Assembly (NCBI GenBank): GCA_030704615.1
Contig: CM060734.1
Coordinates: 6,446,001 to 6,510,000 of the forward strand
Reading direction: 5' to 3'
Source of the DNA: Takakia lepidozioides
Taxonomy: Eukaryota > Streptophyta > Takakiopsida > Takakiales > Takakiaceae
Length of the DNA: 64,000 nt
The first letter of the stretch is position 1; each line of letters starts with the position of its first letter. The notes below the pieces were generated by a model. That model made no database searches and was not told the origin of the DNA. It saw nothing but the letters and a program-made list of their open reading frames with translations. This document shows, in pieces, positions 55,964 to 64,000 of the stretch. A program made the translations under genes and the position numbers.

Positions 55964-56812
55964 AGTAAGTTTTCTCTAACTTACATTTCATTGTTGAAGA
56001 TCTGCGTAGAGATTGAGTGGAATGTCCCAGAAAGGGATTGTCGCTACCGACCATCACCACGAAACAACGGTGATTTGCTTTCTACTCCTCTGTTAAGGTT
56101 TACCGCACAATGAGTGGGTGACTGACGGTACCGTCATTCACCGTTGTTCAGATCATACAGTCTGTCTGATTGCCTTTCAAGCAGTCCTTCCTCTTCCCTT
56201 CTTTAGCAGGAACATATGATTGAAGTCTACTGAATTGCGAGCGTCGTTAACGCCATTCGATTCTCCTCATGAGATTTATTTACCTATGTGTTTGAAGAGA
56301 GAGTGAGGGTCGGCATATTCAGTCATAATGTATTGCAATGCATTTTCTTTGTATGAGGTTGAACAGATAGAGAAGTGGAAAGGCGGTACCGCCAATCAAA
56401 AGATTTGAAGACCATACTGTAGATTCAGGTAGAGTATCGATTGGAAAGTACTCTCGACATAGACACGAAACCGTGAATGCTTGTGACGGTAATCACAATG
56501 GAGTCAATCTGAATAATCTGCACTTACTGTCCGCCCTAAACTATACTGAATGTCGTTGCCGCAAATCACTTATACATATATGTCATTACACCACCGATCC
56601 GGCATGTCCTTGTCTTTTATGATTGTCGTTAACGCCGTTCGCTATCGCTCTCGCTTTTGTTTTGAATTTGGCAGGATCAGCTTTGCTTGTGTAGATGGTT
56701 CTGAATTTGTTTCACACCATTCATTGTGAGTTTCGTCGAGACAAAGTGATGGTCGTTACCGCCGTTCACTATTTGCACATTACTCAGTCCGATTTGAATG
56801 GCATCGTGCAGA
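55964..56812. repeat. Element C intron with short palindromes
   Basis: The intron between exons 1 and 2 contains scattered short palindromes of one style: GACGGTACCGTC, GGCGGTACCGCC, GTCGTTAACGCC and GTCGTTACCGCC. Centres are again TA or TG. Confidence 0.6.
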
Positions 56813-56813
56813 A

Positions 56814-57443
56814 AACTGTGAGGTCCAAGCCTACAGGATCAGAGGGGAAAGGATCTGGAGATGGGGACGAGTCTGGAAAAAGCTCAGAGAATAACGATGA
56901 AGCAGATGAATCTGAAGTGCACTACCTTGACAAGGTGAAAGAACTCATGTCATTCCAGAAGGTAAACTCTCAGGAGGTTATAAGGGACATGCTCGTATCT
57001 GGAGGGCGTCTGGACATCCCTCTGTGTTGGATGATATCTATGTCTGTTGTGCGTCCACCTCTTTCCCATGACATAACAAAATTGGAGAGTGATTTCGTGC
57101 ATGGATACAGACTTGGTGCACAAGTTTTTTATGTGTCACTGACGGATATAAATGGGAAAAGCACATTAGTGTCTCCAGAGATCAGTGATACCTGGGATGA
57201 GTGCTGGAAAGATGCCAATGAGGAGTTCGAGCTGGGCCTCATGATGGGAAAGATCACCCAGCAATTCTGCAACCACATGTTCTACGTCTGGGACGGCAAC
57301 CACCGATTGCTGGCATGGATGGGATACATCCAGAAACACCATGCGAAAGACAAAGACAAGCATGTTGCTGTGGAGGCAATGGTTTTGGATCCGGGAAACG
57401 ACATCGCTAGGCTTTTTACAGCTATGCACGACGTGAACAAGTA
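56814..57443 (+). CDS. Element C ParB/Srx-like domain exon (DGNHR)
   Basis: An open exon after a GTGCAG acceptor. An acidic leader is followed by RLDIPLCWMISMSVVRPPL, VHGYRLGAQVFYVSLTD, MFYVWDGNHRLLAWMGYIQ and VAVEAMVLDPG, ending at a GTAAGTC donor after DVNK. It is colinear with A/B but diverged, with all ParB/Srx marker residues kept and no stop, the best preserved ParB domain in the window. It would act with the downstream domains as one protein. Confidence 0.72.
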
Positions 57444-57534
57444 AGTCATCCTAGAGATTTCATTCCCTCTATAGTGTCTTGTTAATCCCAAAAAAACAGT
57501 GTTAAGGAATGCAATGTTTCCAATGTTTTTGCAG

Positions 57535-58560
57535 ATCGACAAAGAAATCGCATGTGACAACAAGCTTGGTCCACACACTATTCCGAATTCAGAGGATTGG
57601 TCTAATGAAGCTGGATGATTTTCGGACAGTACTCCCCCCCAATATAATCAAGAAGTGCGAAACAAGAAGAGCTGCAGGCACTTGGTATTCTTTGACTCGA
57701 GAGGCGTTTCTGGAGTACATGTATGCGGTAAGCCCGAGTCTGTACTCAGTTTACTTTTCGAATACATGTTTGTAGTCCCTTCGGTGCTAATCACTATTTG
57801 AATCAATGCGGCAAGAACTGGCAGAGGCAGCTGAGAAGGGAAAATCCGAATATTGCCGCACTACACCAGAGGAACTAAGGACATCAAAGGGTGTGGAAGC
57901 AGCAATAAAAAAGGAGTTTGAAATGCGAAGAACCAAATTGATGTCCGCCTTCGGAAAGCAGCTTAGAATAGTAGATCCTGGACTTGGTTCTGAGTTCCTT
58001 CAGCAGATCAAATCTCACTATGACAAGCATGTGCATCCGGAAATGCAGCAGGAGAAATTGTACCGGCTGACCATATCCATGGTCGACCCACAAACAAAAA
58101 TAAGGTGGCTGGAGATATGGAACTCAGATCAGACAGTAAAGGACTTGAATCAGTTCCCAAAGAGCACCATACAGCCTGGCACAAAGGTGGAAGGAATCAG
58201 TGATTTGGTGTTTGATAACTGGCTCCACAAGGCTATATTTTGGAGTCAGGTGTGTATTCAAATAAGCCGTTTTCTTTTCTTCAATTATGTGATGAGTATC
58301 TTATTTGCAATACTGACAAATATACAATTTGCAGCTCAAAAAGCGTGCCGTCATTGTGCTGGATCAGACTTTGAAGGACTTGAACATTTCGATTGTTTCC
58401 CCTCCCCAAATGTCATTGGAGGCATACATAAGGAAGTGGAGAGGTCTCACCTGGAGATACTGTTTTTTCCGGGAGTTCTCCAAAGATGGTAACATTTTAC
58501 GGTCCAACGACTTTGACAGTCAGGTTGGAGGAGAGTGGGCCATGATGCGAGTTGTGTACA
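57535..58560 (+). CDS. Element C central helical exons
   Basis: 57535-57727 (TTGCAG to GTAAGC): HTLFRIQRIGLMKLDDF, GTWYSLTREAFLEYMYA. 57830-58249: MRRTKLMSAFGKQLRIVDPG, GSEFLQQIKSHYDKHVHPEM, IRWLEIWNSD, FDNWLHKAIFWSQ, then a GTGTGT donor. 58335-58560 (TTTGCAG): LKKRAVIVLDQTL, YIRKWRGLTWRYCFFREF, AMMRVVYR. All are open and splice-consistent. The order equals that in B and E. No known domain. Confidence 0.7.
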
Positions 58561-58619
58561 GGTGCAATATCATACTGGAAACTCTACTGCACTTTTTGGG
58601 AAATAATTTGGCTTCATAA

Positions 58620-59420
58620 GGATTGTAATCATAGATCCAAATTGAATGTCGTTGACGACATTCACTTCTTTGTCTGAGTCATTCTTAAGCGAGAATTTGA
58701 ATTCACCTGGATTAGGAGCTTAGGGTATAATTATAGTGTCCCTGATTAGAATTGATAATGTCCCTGAATGGCGTTGACGACATTCACATCCAGAGTTGTT
58801 GAGAGGTCCTCAGAGTTATGTAAGTTTTTGTAATGTCCATAGAGTTTACAGTGAGGGTTCCTCACTTCAGTTTGCTGAATGTCAATGCAGACATTCAGTT
58901 GTTCTGCATTGCTTTTGCCTCTTGCGAGAAATCTTGAGGCTTGATTAGCTGTGTTATCAGAGATCCAAAGTGAATGTCGTTGACGACATTCACTTCTATG
59001 TCTGTGTCATTCACCAGCGACAATTTGAATTTACATGGATTGGGAGCTAAGGGTGTATTAATTGGTTCCTTGTTCGTAATTTTGTGAATGGCGTTGATGC
59101 CATTCACATCTAGTGTTATTATGAGGTCCTCAGTGTTATGTTCGTTATGAATGTCCATTGAGTTTTTGGGGAGGGTTCCTTACTCGAGTTTCTGATTTCC
59201 ATCCAATGATTTTGCCTCTTTTGAGAAATCATTAGGCTTGATTAGCAGTGTATTCACAAATCCAAAGTGAATGTCGTTGACGACATTCACTTCTATGTCT
59301 GTGTTATTCCAAAGCGAGAGTTTGCATTCACGTGGATTAGGGTGTATTTACAGTATCATTGAATGGAATGTTTTGAATGGCGTTGACAACATTCACATCC
59401 GGAGCTGTCGTGTGGTCCTG
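58620..59420. repeat. Palindrome array of element C (GAATGTCGTTGACGACATTC)
   Basis: About seven palindromes with core GAATGTCGT-TG-ACGACATTC or GAATGGCGT-TG-ACGACATTC, roughly 100-110 bp apart (for example 58645, 58763, 58972, 59085, 59268, 59370). They stand where A/B have the large exon with methylase motif IV. The design matches the A/B arrays (10-bp arms, YR centre) but the sequence differs. Confidence 0.88.
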
Positions 59421-59458
59421 AAAGGTGTTTGGGTTCTGTAATAATTTCCTCTCTGATG

Positions 59459-60694
59459 CAGGGACACTTCTGTTTTTTCAGTCATGTGACAAAGATAGTC
59501 GTCGGGCATTGGCATCATACCTGAAGTCTTTAGGGTTTGAAGTTTTGCGCACATGGAATTGTGTGAACAGCCTCTACCTTGTGAAAGGGGGTTTCCCTGG
59601 TCAGCTGGTATGCCGTCTCCCTTCTGCTTGTGTTTTCATGATGAGTTTCAATGTTCTCTGCAGCTCCACTCTAGAAGAATCTGTCATGATCGACACCGAT
59701 CATCGTTTTGTGCCTGAGTTCTGAATAGCCGATGTACACACTTCCACTATAGATTGTGTTTACCACACTAACCTGCTATCTTTGGCAGACGAGGATGTTC
59801 GAGGCGATCTGCCTGCGGAGGATTCGCACCTCAAAGACACCATCCTCCATCTGCAGCTTTGAGATTTATGACCAGGGTTGTTTCGTCAACCCCCCCTATG
59901 AGCCGCATGTCGATGACATTTTGTACAACTTCATGCAGTCCAGTCAGACTCTGAAGAGACCAGATGGCACTCCCTAGAGAGGTGCAAAGGAAAAATCCCC
60001 AGCGTTCATGCAAATACTGCTGGAGTCATGCAGCCACCACTCTGCACGGGTGGTCGATCTTTCTGTGTCCACATGTTCGTTCTCTCCCTTCCGAATTGAT
60101 TTTCTTTCACCAGTTTCCATCTGCTTAAATCCCCCCCACCAAACTGTTCATGTTCTCCTGTCTGGTGCAGGAGCAACTTACCATGCATGCAAGGCAGGCG
60201 GAAGAAGCCTTTTTGGCATGGAGGGTGATTCTGACCTCTACAACACAGTGCTCCTCCCCCTTTTGTCTGGCTCCACTTCAGGCACACAGACTGATCGGAT
60301 TCAAATTCAAAATGATGACGATCCCGAAGATAAGTAGGTCGACAACGACTTTTCATGTGAGTAAGTGCTAAATCCACTTTGGGAGTCATACTCAATTTTT
60401 CAATAACATCAAAGTTACAGTAATAACTTTTTCAGGCTGTCTTTCAGGAAAGGCAGCGGTGGATCTTCAGGAGATACAGTCATTTGTGGCGAGTCTGTTT
60501 TTGACAACCCCCTTTCCAATTTTCTGCTTCTTGATTATGCCGAAGCAATGGCACTTCACGCGGCCGAGTCCCCATCCCCTGAATTTTTACTGCCCGGCCG
60601 TAGGTGTAGCCAGCGTAGATCCGGAGTTCTTAAATACTTAGACTTAGATGCAGAGGAAGTGGGGATACATTGTACTGACTTTGAGTCAGACTGA
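59459..60694 (+). pseudogene. Element C methylase-like part, incomplete
   Basis: Exons: 59459 onward GTLLFFQSCDKDSRRAL and VLRTWNCVNSLYLVKGG; 59790 onward TRMFEAICLRRI and VDDILYNFMQSSQ; a TAG stop at 59975-59977; then KSPAFMQILLESC and VVDLSVST (motif I position, GTG lost); 60170 onward GATYHACKAGGRSLFGMEGD; the last exon 60437-60694 has FDNPLSNFLLLDYAEAMAL and an acidic end. It aligns with B's methylase C-terminal two thirds. The exon carrying CDMIILDIP is absent. With both key motifs gone it cannot be an active methylase. Confidence 0.65.
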
Positions 60695-61190
60695 ACTATG
60701 TTATTTTAATATTTTGTTTCATCCTCTTTGGAAAACGTTGAATCCCCTTCCTCCACCGTAGTTGTTCATTTGGAAAGAAAAAACTACCATCAACTACCAT
60801 TTAAATTGCAATATGTATGAATCCATCTCACAAACCTCCCTCACTCTTGTCATATCCATTGTGCTTTCATCTACAGTGTATTCATGCGTGCTCCATTCAT
60901 GAATGTTTTCATTTGTTCAACATCCATTGTACATTCATCCTCTGTACTCTTTAATCCACCCCACAAACCTTCCACACTCATGTCATATACGTTGTGCATT
61001 CGTCTAAAGTTTTAGTCATGCATCTTCCTGTCATGAATGTTTTTCATTGCTCAACATCCATTATACATTCATCCATTTGACTCTTATCCATCCCTCATTC
61101 ATCCATCTACATTCATTTTTCACACTCATCCATCTGTTTATCATCCAACTGTACATTCATCCATCCTTTATTCATCTGTTGCTTTCAGGT
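60695..61190. repeat. CATTCATCCATC-type short repeats, right flank of element C
   Basis: 60890-61180 is a tract of CATTCATCC, CATCCATT and TTCATCCATC units. No U1/U2 homologue is found between the methylase end and this tract, so element C lacks that pair or it was lost. Confidence 0.6.
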
Positions 61191-61399
61191 GGGAATGACC
61201 ACTGCCTTTTATTATGTCGTCCAGCTTGTTTCCGCGGTAAAGGGTGCCAATCCGCGGGAATACACTCCACTTCTTCCTGGGCGCGTGGTGACGCGGTCTT
61301 CAAGTGTGATGACGTGGAGTGAGCCCCGTGATGTGGCATTGGTGCAAGGTGACGTGGCGTGAGCGCAGTTGCGCTCACGTGACCAGGCTCACGCCGAGG

Positions 61400-61660
61400 C
61401 ATCCCTGTTTCAGGGCTGCCAGGCGTGCATTTGACATACATATCCACCAAGGCAATGTTTAGAGTGACATCTAGTGGTACAATTCTAGATTTGATAATGG
61501 ACCTTTGCGTCCTTTCCAGGGCTACCAGGCTCGCATTTGACATACATGTACACCAGGGGAATGTTTAGAATGACATCAGGTACAATTCCAGCTTTGATGA
61601 TGTCACCATGAACCTCTTGGCCCCTTCCCAGGGCTGCTAGGCTCGCATATGCATATTAAC
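61400..61660 (-). pseudogene. PPR-protein fragments 3-5 (tandem)
   Basis: Three partial copies of one PPR repeat on the minus strand, marked by SLVALERTQRSIIKSRI, VTLNIALVDMYVKC and related GIVPDVILN-like codons. They share DNA such as CAGGGCTGCCAGGCGTGCAT / CAGGGCTACCAGGCTCGCAT. These are related to fragments 1-2 at the other end of C'. Confidence 0.6.
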
Positions 61661-61689
61661 AAACACAAATGAACATGACCTGGTTTGGC

Positions 61690-62330
61690 TTCATCCTTTC
61701 CCACATCATTTGTTCTTAGGTTTCCAAAGCCTTACTCCCACACCTATGCTACACACACCTTACAATCATGGCAGTCCACAACACCACATCTCATTTAGCC
61801 ATGTTGTCGAACTCTCCCTTTGCATCAGGCTTGCTGCACCCACATTTGGCATACATGTCCACTAGGGCAGTGGTCAGAATGACAACTAGTACAATTTCAG
61901 TTTTGACGATAACACATGGCCAAGAGATATCCCAATATCCCGCTACCAATGGGTTCAATGCATACTCTTGTCACATTGGCAGTATCATGTCAAAGTCACT
62001 CCAACTAGATTCACTCAACCAGCTAACTTGCAGAATTGAACATGAAAATTTAGGGCCGATTCTGATAAGAGGGGAAAATAGGGTGAAATGTGTTTCAGAA
62101 GGTGCCTTCATTAGCAGTGCTTGATTTTTATCAATTGTGTCGCTGCTGCTGCGGCTTCCAATTGACCATCTACCCATGCAGGTTTCTTGTATCTATCCTT
62201 CCACAGGGAATCATAGATAATCTGGAGCTTGAAATCTGGCCCTCTTCCACACTCTATCCCTGCTCCTTCAGCTATCTATGCCTCTGCACAAAATCATGCA
62301 TACAACAATCATTCCAGCAAACACCCCCAA
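61690..62330 (+). repeat. Right-side copy of the 33.7-34.9 kb repeats
   Basis: Contains GGCAGTATCATGTCAAAGTC, GGGCCGATTCTGATAAGAGG and CATCTACCCATGCAGGTTTC, matching 34340-34560 and 33950-34010 in the same orientation. Non-coding. Confidence 0.7.
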
Positions 62331-62384
62331 CCCTACTTATCAATAAGCAACGAGCTAACTTACATAATTCAATATGCATCTCAA

Positions 62385-62604
62385 GGCCGAGTCTGATGAG
62401 AGGGCAAAACAGGCTGAAATAGGTCGAAGAAGAACCCATAGAGGATTTGACCGACCATCAACCCAAAAGGACCTCTTGTGTGTGCTGCTTGTGTCTTGTA
62501 GTCAGGTAATGTCGGATTGGTCTGTGAGAACCAGCACGGTGCAGATGAGCAGGCAGAGATTGAAACACGGCCTGCTAAGACCAAGCTGACTCTCCCAAGA
62601 ACCT
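62385..62604 (+). repeat. Direct repeat pair, copy 1
   Basis: From GCCGAGTCTGATGAGAGGGC to GACTCTCCCAAGAAC; the second copy is 62790-63045. Nearly identical over most of the length, with an insertion in copy 2. Confidence 0.8.
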
Positions 62605-62789
62605 TGAAACATCAGGAAGAATACCAAATCATGGTACTAACAGGAGCCAACAGCCCACATTTGCAGGATGGACAAACTTCTTCACATCGTACATTAAGGA
62701 AAAGCCACACCTTGCCATTGCGGTTGTCACACCATCGTGAAGGATCTTTAAAAATCTCATGCCAACTCTGCTCCGTGCTGCAAATGAAG

Positions 62790-63045
62790 GGCCGAGTCTG
62801 ATGAGAGGGCAAAACAGGCTGAAATAGGTCGAAGAAGAAGGTGCCCTCACCACATTGTCCTCGACCTTGTGTCATGACCCATGGAGGATTTGACTGACCA
62901 TGAACCCAAGAGGACCTCTTCAGTGTGCTGCTTGTTTCTGTAGTCAGGTAATGTCGGATTGGTCTGTGAGAACCACCACGGTGCAGCTGAGCGGGTAGAG
63001 ATTGAAACACGGCCTGCTAAGACCAAGCTGACTCTCCCAAGAACG
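62790..63045 (+). repeat. Direct repeat pair, copy 2
   Basis: See copy 1. The sequence is non-coding in all frames that I examined. Confidence 0.8.
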
Positions 63046-63859
63046 ACGAGCTCCCAGCCAAAACCTCCTCGCACACATACCCTAGCATTTCTAGGGTTGC
63101 TTGCTTCAGATGCGAAGGTTGCTCCAACTGCGGCCTCCCATGCATGTTTCCCTTCCCTCCCGCTCGCTTGCTCTAAGTCCCAGCCCTCTCTCTCTATCTC
63201 CCTCCCTCCCGCTCACTCTAATTCTATTCACGGCTACCGTGATGGGCAACTTTTTAAGTTTTTTAACCTTCTTGCAAACCCTATAAGCAATTTTTTGAAT
63301 TTTTTGATTTTTTTTTTTTTAAAGGAAGCCTCAGGCCCTTGAGGAGGGGGGAAAATTAACCCCCTTTCATTTGGGCCATGAGACCTATAGGACGATCAAC
63401 GCCCAAACATATCGTCACGAACAATCCCACACACGGGGTAGGGCAGCGGGTTTGAACCCCGAACCACCGGGGCGACACACTGTGCACCTCCAGCCGACGT
63501 GCTTTTTTCAAATCTTTTGCACTTTGATTTTTTTTATAAAATTCATTCTAGTGGTTAGAGTCTCCGACATTTTTTCAAAATATAAATATTGATATATTAT
63601 ATATATAACCAGAAAAGCATGTGTCGACACGTGCAGTCATGTAGTGATTCATCCATGTGATGATCTGGCAAAATGCATTAGAGTGAGAGTCATAAAGTCA
63701 TATGTCCGTCTAGCAATTTGTACACGTCATTCCAGTGTGGGTATGACCGTGACTGGTAGTCATATCTGCCATGCCAATATTCGTGGTCAAACCTGTTTGA
63801 CCTGTGTTGCACAGAGTCCGGAGTCATGCAATCGCATATACGCCTTCCCCGGACCTGCG
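63046..63859. other. No gene supported
   Basis: Short frames only. A GGGTTTGAACCCCGAACC stretch at about 63450 resembles a tRNA-type B box, but no A box or tRNA fold is evident. Confidence 0.3.
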
Positions 63860-63963
63860 TTATGACTTCAAAAGGCATCTACGACTTCAAATGGCATTTC
63901 TGCCACAAATCTGTCATGACTGCGCAGCCATGGGAGTCATAAAAGCCGCAATCTGTTGTAGTG
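63860..63963. repeat. C' right terminal inverted repeat and subterminal motifs
   Basis: TACGACTTCAAATGGCATTT and GTCATGACTGCGCAGCC, then GAGTCATAAAAGCCGCAATC and TGTTGTAGTG at the end. It pairs with 33202-33310. Confidence 0.75.
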
Positions 63964-64000
63964 AGGGGCCTCTTTGTCCACCCTTCTCATGTACTCCGTA
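63964..64000 (-). pseudogene. Continuation of CACTA F gene after the C' insertion
   Basis: The minus strand reads EYMRRVDKEAP up to the AGG duplication and continues in frame as PMWKEEDD at 33198. The sequence runs off the window. Confidence 0.6.

Larger units (their letters stand above)
33202..63963. mobile_element. Element C': CACTA-ended insertion carrying older element C and B
   Basis: Left end CATTACAACAGATTGCGG, right end (read inward) CACTACAACAGATTGCGG; both continue as CTTTTACGACTC / CTTTTATGACTC. Subterminal TACGACTTC and CATGACT motifs recur at both ends. Total 30.8 kb, or about 15.5 kb without B. No CACTA transposase is visible inside. Contents: PPR fragments, repeats, and the transposase and ParB-methylase genes of an A-like element. 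It could be a non-autonomous CACTA that captured or received an A-like element. Confidence 0.65.

Noticed and set aside
63430-63475. tRNA gene or SINE promoter (GGGTTTGAACCCC B-box-like)
   Set aside because: Only a B-box-like string; no A box, acceptor stem or cloverleaf is visible. A similar string at about 9585 is equally unsupported.

Overview
The window reads as plant-type nuclear DNA that is almost entirely transposable elements nested inside one another. I recognise no intact ordinary host gene, rRNA or tRNA. Plant character comes from CACTA (En/Spm) transposase remnants with the DUF4216-like tail, Mutator-like transposases with a SWIM zinc finger, PPR-protein fragments and short GT-AG introns. 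A non-seed land plant or charophyte fits best, but the sequence does not settle the species.

Layout. 1-2514: remnant of an LTR-retrotransposon gag on the minus strand. 4.5-5.8 kb: CACTA TNP2 pseudogene. 5.87-7.93 kb: second gag, split by a 0.7-kb repeat insertion. 8.9-9.93 kb: simple repeats and an array of GCGACCGCC palindromes. 9934-24765: element A, a 14.8-kb DNA transposon inserted inside one unit of that palindrome array, which resumes at 24766. 25.4-29.0 kb: fragments of two older relatives of A. 29038-33201: a CACTA element (F) whose gene is interrupted at 33202 by a second CACTA-ended element (C'), which runs to 63963 with a 3-bp target duplication. Inside C' lies an older relative of A (element C: transposase 36.0-38.7 plus 54.0-54.9 kb; ParB-methylase-like gene 55.8-60.7 kb). 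Element C's transposase gene is itself interrupted by element B (38714-53980, 15.3 kb), a close sister of A in opposite orientation, flanked by a perfect 11-bp duplication.

The most interesting content is the A/B/C family. Each carries a Mutator-like (DDE, SWIM) transposase and, divergently, a multi-exon gene joining a ParB/Srx-type DGNHR domain to a degenerate N6/N4 DNA-methylase domain (PF01555-like). A and B also carry two head-to-head paralogous genes of unknown function. In A and B, 18-26 bp palindromes with core AAATGCGG-YR-CCGCATTT occur in long arrays, singly in most introns, in the divergent promoter and near the termini. Element C has the same architecture with a different palindrome (GAATGTCGT-TG-ACGACATTC). 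I infer, without proof, a self-marking system: a ParB-methylase protein paired with element-specific palindromes, which would resemble bacterial ParB-methylase fusions and parS clusters.

Every copy here is damaged (stops, frameshifts, an inversion in A, a lost exon in C), but the lesions differ between A and B, so the ancestral element was probably intact recently.
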